DNA of 64,000 nucleotides from Bolinopsis microptera. Lineage: Eukaryota; Ctenophora; Tentaculata; Lobata; Bolinopsidae. The notes below the pieces were generated by a model. That model was not told the origin of the DNA. It was given only the letters and a program-made list of their open reading frames with translations, and ran no database searches. Positions within the stretch are counted from its first letter, which is position 1. Each line of letters starts with the position of its first letter. This document shows positions 1 through 46,675 of this stretch, in pieces. The translations under genes and the position numbers were made by a program. The stretch is from the NCBI RefSeq assembly GCF_026151205.1, contig NC_087077.1:7493983-7557982 (forward strand). The letters run 5' to 3'.

Positions 1-272
1 GTATGAATCAAATCAGAGTAGTCATTTGATTAGCTTTTATCGGATATTTTGGCAAATAGATAAACCTCAAAACGCTGAAATGATGATGTAATGTACCTTG
101 AATAGGAGAGTTTTATAGAGATGGTAGCCCTAGTAGGTTAAAACTACTCGAATTGTGAACATTTACAGAATTGAGACCGTAACGTTATCTAACACAGTGA
201 ATCTAGTTAAGTAATCTAGTCTAGAAATAAAATAACTTAAAATCTTCTGGCACACAGCCAATGTCCTAATAT
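1..272. other. Left-edge non-coding sequence
   Basis: AT-rich sequence with no recognisable exon or repeat. It is probably intron or upstream sequence of the PAK gene that becomes visible at 2161, because that gene is already open at its first visible exon. Confidence 0.4.
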
Positions 273-280
273 GGAATAAC

Positions 281-896
281 CCCACATCCAGAAAGTTTTA
301 TATTTCCTCCCAGATGCGTTTTTTTCTAAATTCTGTGGCCCGCTCGCTTCGCTCGCAAGTTTGGGGAGGGAGCTGTCGGCGAGCGAAGCGAGTCGACGTG
401 TCCAATCCAGCTGCACAGCGAGCGAAGCAAGCAAGCTGTGGCAGGGGTCTGGGGGCGCAGCCCCCAGCGGGGTCCAGGGGCGGAGCCCCTTGGCGGGGGC
501 TAGGGGGAGCAGCCCCCCGGAAATTTTTTGCGAAATAGGGTGTTTTAGACGGCATTTGGCATTAAAGAAATTTGTAGGACAGCAATAAACTGGGATTGAA
601 AAGAATCAAGTACTCACGTAAATTTGGTAACTTCACAACAGCAATCTGCATTCTCCAATCAGAATATTTCACTGTGTTCCAAAACTAACAGGATGTTCCT
701 CTTTGATTTTTATACAATCGAAACATTTTCTTCAAAAATTTCCTCAATTAATTTGTTTTTATTCCAAAAAAATATTTCGAAATTTAGGAGTAACTTCTTA
801 ATTTCCTCTTAATTTCCTCTTTTTCTACCGTTTTTCCTCCCAAAAAAAAATTTCCTCCAAGGCTGCCTTGCAAGATGGCGTGTTTCTGGATGTGGG
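281..896. mobile_element. 616-bp non-autonomous TIR element with 8-bp TSD
   Basis: The ends are exact 14-bp inverted repeats, CCCACATCCAGAAA at 281-294 and its complement at 883-896. They are flanked by a perfect 8-bp direct repeat GGAATAAC at 273-280 and 897-904. An 8-bp duplication is typical of hAT or P superfamily transposition, although the end sequence is not the usual hAT CAG start. The interior has a very GC-rich island (about 335-525) in an otherwise AT-rich region. It holds short palindromes such as CGCTCGCTTCGCTCG, GGGGGCGCAGCCCCC and GGGGCGGAGCCCC. No transposase is encoded and the short ORFs across the island are low-complexity, so this is a MITE-like passenger. Confidence 0.85.
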
Positions 897-904
897 GGAA
901 TAAC

Positions 905-2160
905 CTTGTTAACACACCACACGATGGAATGAGGTTTATACGTATATTTTAATAACTATTTTATCTGAATTCAAAACATTACAAAGTTAAGTTTAACTCT
1001 TCATTATATAACTCAATTTAAGACATAAAATGTATTATTTTACTTACAAAATTAAGTTTAGGAACTCCCACACCTTCTATTAGATCACACTGTGGGTCAG
1101 TTCATTTAGCATGTCTGACAAACACTGGTACAATAAATCATTCGTAAACTATAACATAGCATGCTTGGCTGAAGGCGTGTTTCAAATAATATTATTTAAT
1201 GTTTGTATACGTCACAGATGAAAAGTCTAAGTTATGCTTACTTACAAAAGAAAGGTGTGCCAGATAGGTCAGAATTGATGACTGCAGTTGTCGTGCGACT
1301 CACATTTTATTAGGAAGTTTACTCTGAATTTTTACTGTAATTTTGACTGTAATTCGTTGACCTGTCACCATGGCTGTTCTCTTAAGGATATTGACGTCGC
1401 CCTTTAGAAGGGAACTTTCTTTCAAGATGGAAATCTCAGGTAGCTACTGTTAGATCATACTACTATTTAGTCTCTCAAATAACCCCGCAAAACAAATTCT
1501 GGAGAGTGATGTGCCAGTCGTAACTTGTATTGAGGGTTACCAGTCGAATATTCGCGTACGAAACAATAAAACTGTGAACCGCCAGTCTCGTTTATGTTAA
1601 ATTCAAGCGTACATACCGATCTACCCAATCCCCTGCTCACCATCACACCACGTGACCCCTCACTGTCCAATCACAGCTCAGAAATCCTCGTTTTGCTACT
1701 ATTTAACTGAGGCTGGTGGTTGGTTTGGAGTACAATCATTCCATATTTGTAGTGTGAACCAATGAAGATCCGACAAAATATCACCTCTAACGTTGGTTAC
1801 TACTTTTAATATGGATTATATTATATCATAGTCTATCATATTTGGAGTTATATCGTTTAATTTCGGAGATTATAGATTATTAGGTAAATATGCTGCTCAA
1901 TATTGACCATATTACTACCAACCAGGCACGCTCTTTAATATTGTACTCCCTTATGCTGCCAGCTTTTACAGTGAAACGTTCGATTACAAAACAGAAAATT
2001 CCGTTTAGATATGTTAACAAATCATTATAATCGAATTTAATTCTCGGACCTTTTATAGTAGCCGTAATATATTTCGTTTAAATGCTTGAAACTGGGTATA
2101 AAGGTTAATCACGGTAAATCACGGTGCTATAGGTAGCTTTTTAAATCCTTATAATTTCAG
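905..2160. other. Non-coding stretch upstream of first visible PAK exon
   Basis: No exon with convincing coding character was found on either strand. A polypyrimidine-poor acceptor ending in TTTCAG closes the stretch at 2160, so at least the right part is intron of the PAK gene. Confidence 0.5.
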
Positions 2161-36845
<34,685 letters not shown>

Positions 36846-36911
36846 ACTCAACTGTTTGTAGAGTTGTAGTTCATCTAGCGTTCCTGCAAGGTCAGGATTT
36901 TATCTGTAGAT

Positions 36912-37045
36912 AATAAACAAACAGTGAGTCGTTTGTACCGTTTTTACCGAGTTATTTAATGCGATCGGTTTCTATGAGAACGGGTTTTGACTTTTAAGTG
37001 AGTGTACTTTGACTAATTTCAGACCATTGTAATGTGAAAAATAAA
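36912..37045 (+). terminator. Candidate polyadenylation signals of PAK
   Basis: AATAAA at 36912-36917 and 37040-37045, 67 and 195 bases after the stop codon. Confidence 0.5.
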
Positions 37046-37920
37046 AATATTGTGTTAGTGATTGATAGTAGAATTAATGTAAAGTGAACATAATCAAGAA
37101 CATTGATTGATTTTTGCCAGGCCAAATGATATGCAACTCTGGATGTCTTGCTAGCTTTATTTGACCGATTTTTTCATTAATCACTACCGTTTTTGAGTTT
37201 CCGTAGTATGTAAATTCTCCCAATTCTGTATGATTCTTAGCTGCGGGTTGTAAGATGATAGACATTCCGAACGGCAATAAAGTATAACAGTTTTTTCTAA
37301 ATTGAAAGATTTTGGAAAAAAGTAGTAATGTTTCAGCAAGCTAATTCCAACAGTAGATTAACTTCAACTTATATTTGTTAGTCATAATTGATATTAATAA
37401 TAAGTTATGTAGTTTATTTATTCGATGAGATAATCTTGTTCAACCATTACTAAGATGTAACATTGTGTTTTAATTTTAAACGTTCACTGCCACCATTTTT
37501 TTAATCACAATATACAAAATTGTATATATCCGTAAAGCTTTGATAAACGGAAAATTATCAGAATATTGGAAGATTTTTGAAGAGGAGCTTTTCTGCCGTC
37601 CGATCCCCTTTACCGAAATTTCGTGGTTTCGAGTGAGATCAGTGAGAGTGACAAAAGTACTGGAAGCAGTATATCCGGAGAAAACGTTTATGCAATGACA
37701 ATGAAAATTTTGAATATGTCGAATAGGACATATTCGAATTTCACTTTTCAGCCTTCCGCGACCCAAATTTTGCTGAGGATGGCAAAAGACACGATTGAAA
37801 TACTAAAAGTCCTATTCCCAAAGAAAGCTTTGATAAACGGAAAATCATCAGAATAGAAAAAGAGGTTTTGGAAGATTTTCCTAGCCCCTACCAGGATAGG
37901 AAATTCTCTGACTTTCTCCA
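37046..37920. other. Intergenic sequence downstream of PAK
   Basis: No gene recognised. A 33-bp segment containing GCTTTGATAAACGGAAAA occurs twice (37534-37566 and 37824-37855). A GAATATGTC/GACATATTC hairpin is at 37712-37736. Confidence 0.55.
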
Positions 37921-38008
37921 TCCCTCCCTCCCTCCCTCCCTCCCTCCCTCCCTCCCTCCCTCCCTCCCTCCCTCCCTCCCTCCCTCCCTCCCTCCCTCCC
38001 TCCCTCCC
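37921..38008. repeat. (TCCC)22 microsatellite
   Basis: Uninterrupted tetranucleotide repeat, 70 bases from the 3' tail of the adjacent LINE. Confidence 0.97.
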
Positions 38009-38078
38009 ACTTCATTAAATATTGCTTTGGATGTATGAGACTTACTGTGATCTTATTCCAGCTGACATAGCATGTACT

Positions 38079-39131
38079 CTACTACTACTACTACTACTAT
38101 GTCGGAGCTAAGTCCGATCTACGCCAGAAAACCCCCTCCATATATCCCTGTCCCGCATCAGGGTTCGCAGTTCCTCTTTAGAGTTTGTCCCAACTTCCTT
38201 CAGTAACATAGACAAGTAGCTTTGTCTTGGTCGGCCTTGCTGTGCTCTACCGTGCGTAGGTTCCCATAAGACTAAATCACTGGCAAGTAGCTCAGGATGT
38301 CGGATGCAGTGTCCCGCCATTTTTAATCTCCTGCTTCGTAACTTGTTTGACAGCCTTGGGAGGCTACCATACAAAGTTATATTGCTGACCTTGTCCTTCC
38401 ATGAGATACCCAGCACCATACGCAACATCTTTGTGTATGTCCCGTCCAAACTTTTCTCTTGAGCCTTTGTCAGTGTCCAGGTTTCTGATCCGTAGAGCAG
38501 TACTGATTCACAAGCCGCTATGAACAATCTAATCTTTAGGCTCTTTGAGAGTTTGGATTTCCAGATATCCTTCAGTCTATGTAGGGCACCCCACGCTTTT
38601 CCCTTTCTAACCCTTATCTCCCTATCTGTGCTCTCAATCCAGGAGCCTAAGTAGATGAAATCATCTACATTTTCTATGGCTTCCCCGGATCGACTTTGTA
38701 GGTCGCTAGATCGATCCTCCATATTCAGTGTCATGACCTTGGTCTTGCCTTCGTTTATGTGTAGTCCCACGCTTGCTGCCGCCGATTCTACTCTGAGCAG
38801 GAACTCGTTAGCCTTGTCCATGTCCTCAGATATAAGTGCTATATCATCTGCAAAGTCCACATCGGTGATGATCTTGGGCCCCACTCTTCTGCTTTTTCTA
38901 CGTTCGAGGGTGAGTCCAAGTCGCTCCGCATCATCGCCTATGGCTTGCCTCATACAGTAGTCGATGACTATTGCAAAGATGTAAGGTGCTAAGGTATCAC
39001 CCTGTAACACACCTGCAAGTATCTCGAACAATTCAGTTTCTCCGTCTGGAGTTAGGACTTTGGCCATTGTCTTCTCGTACATGAGCCGTATAAGCTGCAC
39101 GATTTTGACTGGAATGCCGTAAGCTTCTAGA
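38079..39131 (-). mobile_element. 5'-truncated non-LTR retrotransposon (LINE) with (TAG)n tail
   Basis: The minus-strand reading frame 38108-39100 (330 codons, extendable to about 39131 with AYGIPVKIVQLIRL) encodes the C-terminal half of a LINE reverse transcriptase. GVLQGDTLAPYIFAIVIDY and the catalytic FADDIAL are present. They are followed by the thumb and a C-terminal region with YLGSWI, LLYGSETWTL and MAGHCIRHPELL. The endonuclease domain and the start of the RT are missing. After the stop codon the minus strand runs CGACATAG into (TAG)n, a simple-repeat 3' end that replaces poly(A) in some LINE clades. The same 3' end recurs at 56952. I place it in the broad RTE/CR1-type group without naming a clade. 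Confidence 0.93.
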
Positions 39132-40264
39132 CTCTTTAACTTTAATGATTCGAGTTCTCAAGTACCTAGATCGTTTAAATTGCCGTTTTAAATCTTAATC
39201 ACCAGTTAATTGCTACCAATAAACATTAATCATTAAATTTGCGGCTAATAGCCATTAGCGCTTTTATTTTGGTACCGTACCCTGGATGGTATATGGATAT
39301 TTACTGGTAGTCGGCGAGCTGTAAGTGTATACTTATAGTGATATTAATTAAATTTTGACGACTGAAAGTCAATAGTCAGATATTGTTTTTTTAATTTTTA
39401 TACATAAGCTTTTTATCGCATGTTATTTCTGATTTTTACCTTAATGATCTTGGATCGAACAGTTGTTGCTAGCTTGGGTTCAGCTGAAAGGTCTGTTACT
39501 ATAAGTATAATTACGTTGGCTATTACTAATCGTAACAATAGAAGGTAAGGAATGTCGTACAAGCAACCACAAACCACAATTAATATTATAATAGTCCTAT
39601 AATTACTAAGTAAGTAACTGTAAGTATATAATTACCCATTAATCATGCAGTCAGTCACTGACTGTCAGAGTTAAACTGAGCTTGCTGATCTCGACACCAA
39701 AGTTAAAGTTAAACTGTTAAGAAACCATTTGAATTAGCCCCAGTGTTGAGACGTGAGCGTATCATATTCACAGTAAAAATCAGTTCGTGTCATAAAACAA
39801 AACTAAAAGCGATTAATTACAGATTGCCTGAAACATTATAAAACATTATATTAATGATATGGGTTTTCGTAATCATAATCATATACAGCAAGACACCAGC
39901 GTTGAAATCAGTGACCCGAAAATGGAGCCCAAAGTCCATCTTCAAATTTTTAAAATTCAAAAAAAGCAACATACCTCGAGAAATTGACGTTGTCACTCAT
40001 ATAATGTATAAATGAGTCAAGAAAATGGTTGAAGAAAATCTCATAAATACGTTTGAAATTAAACATTTGACAAGTCTGTTTACAATTTAGTTGTCCTGTT
40101 TAGTTTTCCTGATTCTGTTTAAAACTAAATAATCCGGATGGGGGGGGGGGAGCGGGGGCGGATAGCATTAATAATAATATGAAGCCATTTTAAAACGGTT
40201 CGTATTTCACATAAAATTAGTAATAGTATTACGAAATTAAGTTAAAATGTCCTGCCCTCAACAA
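39132..40264. other. Intergenic between LINE and MATE gene
   Basis: No gene recognised. It contains a G-run (40140-40157). Plus- and minus-strand signals near the MATE stop are not strong enough to name a polyadenylation site. Confidence 0.5.
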
Positions 40265-40908
40265 TCACAGTGACGAAAAGTAAGTCATAAGCGCTAAAAA
40301 CACCAATTCCACCGCAACTAACAACAAAACGTTTTTCTCGCTCATTTCATATGGAGTCTTGTTGCCGGTGAGTGGTGTGTTCTCGTTCATGGTGTAGGAG
40401 TTGCAGGAGATCAGATCATCTGTACTTCCAGTGCCTGCTGTCTCCGTGGCCCTCCAGTCTGCTCTCTCTATCTCCTCTTCCAGGGAGAGAGTGGATATCT
40501 TGACTGCCCCAGAAATAGTGTTCAGCACAGCAAAGACCACGAAAGAGAGAAGGATCCCAGTGGGTCCGAGGTTTGTGTAAAACACAAAAACTGCTATCAG
40601 GGGGGTGGCTATGCAGTAGCAGATCAATGCCAGAGAGATGGCAATGAACCTCTGTCTGCCGAAGGAGATGAGTATTCCACGTGCGAGGACGGTCTGCAGG
40701 TTGTCGAAGGGCATTAGTACGAGGAATACCCAGATGCAGGAGGTGAACTTGTCGATAACGTCCGGGCTGGAGGTGAATAGTTCTGCCAGCGGATGCCGGA
40801 GGAAGTAGAAGAAGAGGGAGGCTATGATGGCGAAGAAGAGGGTGTTGAAGATGGAAAGCTTCATGTAGCTGCGAATTTCTGATTTTTTCCTCTCCGCCAG
40901 AGCGTTTC
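40265..40908 (-). CDS. MATE exon 4 (terminal)
   Basis: Acceptor CGCTCAG. It completes the GNALAERKK motif (GNALGAG in relatives) and encodes the last helices and the C-terminal tail. The ATG at 40864 is internal, not the start of a separate gene. Confidence 0.9.
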
Positions 40909-43152
40909 CTGAGCGTTATCGCGTGTTATTTGAGTCCAAACAAGAAATATCATAGTTGGTCAGTTCGTACAAAAGTCGTAAAAAATTCGTACAGTTCGGC
41001 ACCTTTTTTCAGTTCGGGATTAGTTCGGGAAAAATTCGCCTCATAAATTTTCGAAAAGCTAATTCCAAAAATCTTATAATTTGAAATATGAGGGGTTTAC
41101 GTTTTGGGTTTTGACCAATGATACAAATTGTATAACTGAAGTATTAGTAAGCATGAAAATCACTTCTCAACTTTATTAAGGAAATCAATGCACATGCAAT
41201 AAGTCACATCAACTTTGCTATCAGTATCACCTAAACTTGTAGTGTCCGACTCAGAAACCTGATTTAACAGTTTGAGGTTTGAATTTTTCGGACTGAAGTG
41301 ATTAAAAAACAATTTTTTTTTTCCTTAAAATTCGGTAAAAATTCCTCGACAGCTTTTTTAAATTCGTACAGTTCGGCACCTTTTAAAAGTTCGTACAGTG
41401 CGTACTGACCAACTATGATAAATATGAGTGTAAAAATGTTAAAAATTATTCATCTAAGAATGTTGTTAAATATATGAGTCGTTAAAATATGAGTCGCGAT
41501 CAAATTATATCAGAATAACGCGTTCTTTATTTTTATGAACCACCAATTGAAATTCCAAGTCTACACGCTATTAACTATCAAGCGAATTTAAATACAATCT
41601 AGAAGGTCGGTGGTCAACTTTTCCGATAACCATGAAGGTTATTTTAGGGGAAGTAGCCTAGCCTAGCCTATAAAAATAATTCTGTGTTTTAACTTTAGTT
41701 AAGTGATTCATCAAGTCTAACTAACCTATAAGGATTGTAGTTGCAGTAGATATTCCAACTGGGATGGTGTAGAAACATTGCACAAATTGGAAAAGCACAA
41801 CGACTGTTGCTAATACCGCTTGACCATCGAACTGACTCAGGAATGTAGCAATCTCGAACATTCCCATCTCCACGAACAAATTCGCTGCTCCTGCGCAAGA
41901 TCAGGATGTTATAGGTAACAGAAATAACTTCACACACATCGACTTAAACGTCTTTATAGCGTGTTTCTTGGGAATGGACTTAGAGATAAACATTTGAGGT
42001 AATTAATCAGGCAACATTCTTAAGAACGTACTTAAATATATAATATTGGAGGTAATAAATCAGGTTGAGGTAATGAATAAAAAGTTTACCTGACAAGCCG
42101 AGTTTCAATGATTCTTCCCAGTTCTTGCAGACCGCTGAAGAGTATCCACACCAAGCGAGCTCCTTCCTCTTAAACCAGCAGTAGATGAGCAGTAAGATCA
42201 GGGTTATCTGTGGGTTTTGTAGCGTTTATTATTATTCTCAATCACGTGGTCAGAAAGTAACACAGTTTTCAGTATGAAAATATTGAAAAAGTTCGAATAA
42301 AACTAAAAAAGTCAGGATAAGAATTTACGCACAAAATTGGTTGAAGTAGAAAAACTGAAAAATAAAAAGTTGGTATTACCACCCGTGTAAGAAGAGCAGC
42401 AAGAGCGAGGCCGACCAGCCCGAAGTGCAGATATTTAACCAACACCAGGTTCCACATAACATGAAGCACAATCATCGCCAGGGAGATCACATACACCTCC
42501 ATGATATACCTCTGAACTGTCAGGAACTTGGATATCAGCGAGACGATGAAGTCGAGAAGGGGAACCAGGAATACCATCCTCATGTACGCGACGGTGATTT
42601 CTAGATTGTTCATGAAGAGGTGGTCACTGTTCCGGGAGTTTGCTCCAGGTACGTGAACGTACGGGATGGTGACGTTGGCGTACGAGGCTATCTTGTGGAC
42701 CACGATGTTGCTGATGTTAGGTGAGAAGTCCCGCTGATGGAGGTCCGCCACGGTATCCGTCTCTGAGGGCAGCAACATGACCAGGTGGGTGCTGTTCAAG
42801 TAAAGCCCAGGATGAAGATGTACACAACGAACCCCTGCAGTCCTATCTTCAGCGTTACAGTTCCCAGGTGGTACTTCTTATCCGAGCTGGCGTAAACTTG
42901 GGGCCCAAACGTGTCCAGCGCTGATGTGAACCCCCAGAGTACACTCCACAGCAGCACGTTGTACATGGTGTTTCCTAACCCTACCCCCGCCAGCATGGCG
43001 GGACCTAGGTGACCTGCGAATATGAGGGTGATGAAGGCCAGGCCTACTTGGATCGTGGCCAGGAGCCAGGTCGGAATCCCATACATCAGGAGCTCTTTCT
43101 GCTTCGCCATCATGCTGTTTTTTAGACACCCCTGAGCTGTGCAGGAACCCAT
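40265..43152 (-). CDS. MATE-family multidrug/organic cation antiporter, four coding exons
   Basis: Minus-strand exons 43152-42380, 42207-42090, 41890-41726 and 40908-40265 join to about 566 residues, full length for the family. MATE proteins are 12-13-helix membrane antiporters that export organic cations in exchange for H+ or Na+. Family marks: LLMYGIPTWLLATIQVG, IFAGHLGPAMLAGVGLGN, DTFGPQVYAS, FEIATFLSQFDGQAVLA, YTIPVGISTATTILIGNALA. The start is the ATG at 43152, after a possible acceptor (ATCACAG) that suggests a 5'-UTR intron. Near 42799 one base is missing: the frame closes as GFT-stop while the family sequence resumes in another frame (LNSTHLVMLLP). The exon is 773 bases where 774 would be in frame. 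A long hydrophilic loop with NIS and NVT glycosylation sites follows. The C-terminus ends in one last helix. Confidence 0.9.
40950..41418. mobile_element. ~470-bp MITE in MATE intron 3
   Basis: Inverted ends TCATAGTTGGTCAGTTCGTAC at 40950 and the complement of TCATAGTTGGTCAGTACGCAC ending at 41418. They are flanked by TA on both sides (or AAAT at 40945-40948 and 41420-41423, which cannot be separated). Direct repeats of GTACAGTTCGGCACCTTTT lie near each end. No ORF. Confidence 0.75.
41726..41890 (-). CDS. MATE exon 3
   Basis: Acceptor TGCGCAG, donor GTTAGT, 165 bases, phase 1 on both sides. It encodes the conserved EMGMFEIATFLS region, equivalent to the W-x-FE-hallmark of eukaryotic MATE proteins. 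Confidence 0.88.
42090..42207 (-). CDS. MATE exon 2
   Basis: Acceptor CCACAG, donor GTAAAC, 118 bases, phase 0 to 1. It encodes a helix (ITLILLLIYCWFKRKE) and the cytosolic stretch before the next transport domain half. Confidence 0.85.
42380..43152 (-). CDS. MATE exon 1 (coding), with 1-nt frame break
   Basis: Contains the ATG and the first five or so helices. Donor GTAATA follows CGGGTG. The frame break lies in GGCTTTACTTG (42796-42806 region), next to a T run. That fits either a true deletion or an assembly error in a short homopolymer. All other exons are clean. Confidence 0.85.
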
Positions 43153-43162
43153 TTTTGACACC

Positions 43163-46100
43163 TGTGATAAAGTGACGATTTCAAACACTGTAGTCAACAC
43201 CACCACCACCGACCTTATATATAACAACAAATTGCAATCTTTAAAATTCTAGAAAACCCCCCATATATATCCATCACAAGGTAATAACTATGCAATTGAG
43301 CAATCGCACCGGGTCAGCCGTGACACGATGCTCATGCATGCATGTTGTTCTGATGTTGCACACATGTTGATATGATACCAAACCTTTGAAGGCGGCTAAA
43401 CTGAGGAGGAAAACTAATCAAAACGTCATTACAGGGCAAATAACCGTGGTCCGGGGAAGAAAGGGGTGATTAATTGAAATAGACAGCTGTGGATCCGGAG
43501 ACAGCTGCCAAATCATCCAGAGTAATGAACCGAATTCTGGGAGCGGAATACTAGAGTTGCTGGCGTGGCCCAGGAGTAGGCAATATGTTGCCGTTACATG
43601 GAGCAGGATAGAATTATAAAATTATAAGGATTACAAGTCCCTGATCCCGGGCCCACGTGCACATACTCATAGTCATACTGCGATTGTAATTGCAGGCTCG
43701 TGTGTTATCAGGCCGCCCTATTCTATAAGTACAACGATCTGCTTAATGAAAAGTTCGAAAATTAGAATGGACTCGTTCCTAAATTACGTTATAGCGATAT
43801 TACGCAATCTCTGTTAGATTATCTCACTATAATATTAATTGCGAAATGTTGATCTTGCAACTGGGAGGACCCAAACACGAAGAGGAGACAAGTTATGAAC
43901 TTTCTTGGGAATATAGCAACACGGTCGAGGTAACCATAATTTATTAGGAGTAAGTGGAGACAATCGGTATTGCTTATCAATTATCTTTTATTAACAGGCA
44001 ATAAATGAATTTTAATGACAGAGCAGATATTATGGCTGACTGCTTCGCCCCTGCGAACACTTCCTCTAGCTATGTATCTGATCATTTATATTATAATGAC
44101 TCACCCAGGCTTATAAAAGTTGTATTATTCGCAATGACTGGTAACGTCTAAGTCTAACATAAATTTTATCCATTTGTCTTTATTGAAATGTATTTAAAGA
44201 TTACGTTTTTAAATCGGCTGCTGTGAGATAATAAGTCAAGTACAAATAATACCCCAGTTAAAAATAAACGAAGTAGAAATATGTGAAAATTAACAACTAA
44301 TTGAACGAAAATGCACTTTTACACTAGGTACTACTACTTAACTAGGAAAACAGCACCGCCGGCAATATCTTGGCAATATCAACATTTTGTGGAACTCCCC
44401 CATTTTACGTCGAGATTATGAGATATTGTAGACATTAGACATGCTGGTTTTTTTGGTGGTTTTCCAGTTTGGGTTGGTCTTACAAGAATCAAAATACAGA
44501 CCTGTCTCTCTTTGCTGCTCCTTCTCAAAAACACGCGAAAAGCTGCATTGTATCAACGGATTTTTGTTGTTGATAAAAATTAATCGTTATTCGAACATTG
44601 ATAAAAATTCTGATCTGGACGATATTGTGAGCATTGAGTATGCTTTTTTAGATGCACAAAAGGCGCTTTTACAAACACAATTCAAAAGCTTTTGATCTCT
44701 TGGAACGCAATGGGGGTATGGGGTAAAAAGAGGTAGAACACTATATATACTACTATGGAATGTGGAGAACAGTCTTATACTGGTATGAATCTTACCTCAG
44801 TGGACTTAAACGTATTGTTTCTATAAAAATATACGGATAAGATCCTTAGGCCGATTGAATATTCAATATTATATTATCCTCTCCTTTACTTTATGCAGTA
44901 AAATGTCTCTATAGTCTATACCGGGGTCCTGGATCCTCGGGGAAACTAGAAATGTATGGTACATTTTGATTTAATGGCCGAATGTGCACGAACTGTGTCG
45001 TATTATGATGGAATACAGCTACTAGCTAAATATTTACTCACATCGTCACCAAACGCGGGGTTAGCTCAAATAAATCACATTTCTTGCACGACCTGACCAA
45101 AAACTAATTGAACAATTTTTGGGGAAAAGAATATCCCCGGTATATAGAGGTACCCAGTATAGAGAGTTTTAACTGTATACAGTAGTGATGGCAGTATCCA
45201 AGAAGCCTGACTACTAAAGGTAAACATTAGCAGAATAACTTTTGTGTTAGGGCTGGAGAAAGTGTTAAATTCAGGGTCCGTAAAGTCTACCCTAACCCTT
45301 TCCTCGCCCTTAACCCTTACTAGTGTAACCCTAAAGATTGTCTGTCCTAATTTCAAATCTTATTAGCATAACACAACAACAATACTTTTATCTAGTTCAC
45401 AAATCCCAACATAGCAAACATTTTGGCACCCCATGGCCATCTACATTCTACATATTCAGGAATCTTTCACATAATACGTAACCAACCTAGGAGGGGTAGA
45501 ATAATTTGTATAATTTCTACACAGTAGCTCTGTGTGAAACTAAAATTAAAGGTGGTTACGGAGGGGAGAAGGAGTCCAACAAGAATTTCGCCGCGGTTAC
45601 ACCACGCACGATTAATTTTTCCTGCTTAAACCGTTAATATTTGCCACAAAAAGTTAATTTTATCGATTAATAAAAATTGGATATTGGATTATTTTGTTGT
45701 TAAAAAGTTGCAATATTTTCATCGTAATTTGTCATTGCGCGCGTGCAGGATTGCATGTAATCGAATATTTAGTACGCCGCGCACAAATTTTGGGCTAATT
45801 TAATTTGAACGGCATCGTTTGACAATTGAAATTCGCGTTGGATACTGCAATTAACTAACACATGCCGAGCGTCGCGCGCAGCATAACAGACGCTTCCTAT
45901 ACTCATAATTATAGGGGAGTGGTCTATATTGCGAAGGAGCATACTTTTGTCGACATCGCAGGACCGTCGGGCCACCTCATATATCCAAACCCGATTACTT
46001 ATTCCCTACGATCTTTTTGCCTTCGGCAAGAGCAGGGAAAAAATCTGGCTGACTTTATATATTTGAGCACCCCTAAACCATTCCCTCAACTTTAAATATT

Positions 46101-46409
46101 TTGTACGGCATCGCGTGGACCCCCCCCCCCCCCTCTTCCATCAGCTCCCCGTCTGACAAACACCAGCTTTCCTCAGAAGAAGGATTAGAATAGCCGACTT
46201 TGAATATTTACCGAAGGTTCGTTCCCAAGAAGTGGGCCTACACATTAATATATTTGGTGATACCCAGACTTCTCTCTGTAATCATAGGGACTTAAACTTG
46301 AGATATTTATGTGATCGTGGGGATGAGTCTGGGTATCAATGAAATTGCAAGTGTGTTGCGACACTTCTTGAGAAGATACTTTAAGTTTAAGTTAATAACT
46401 TATGATAAT
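43163..46409. other. 3.2-kb intergenic region upstream of MATE gene
   Basis: Probably holds the MATE promoter and any non-coding first exon, but no element can be fixed. ORFs here lack conserved motifs. There is a C-run at 46118-46132. Confidence 0.45.
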
Positions 46410-46519
46410 GATGTTGTCAACTTGCAGGATCTCTGATCGCACTGCACGGAAATTACTGTCTCGAACTCAAATAATTATGCAGTTATTAAGGGAAATAACT
46501 AGAACTTAGATTAAGAAAC
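46410..46519 (+). repeat. 110-bp direct repeat, left copy
   Basis: GATGTTGTCAACTTG through GATTAAGAAAC, matching 48771-48881 with about three differences. The copies flank an interval with a MITE, a Helitron helicase remnant and a dispersed repeat. Confidence 0.9.
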
Positions 46520-46675
46520 GGAAATGCCATTGGTACCGACAGGAACGTGACGTATTTAAAGATCAAATTTAAAGATCACATTAAAATCCGTCAAAAACTG
46601 TTAATAGATTGCCCTTCTAAGGAATAAGAATCAAAATATTTAGTATATAAATAAAACGTTAATGAGTTTAAAGTA

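Noticed and set aside
314-588. Overlapping frames on both strands of the GC-rich island
   Set aside because: High GC removes stop codons; residue content is low-complexity Ala/Arg/Gly.
38655-38960. 101-codon plus-strand frame
   Set aside because: Antisense shadow of the LINE reverse transcriptase.
40265-40864. Separate 199-residue membrane protein
   Set aside because: It is the last exon of the MATE gene; the frame joins upstream through an acceptor at 40909-40911.
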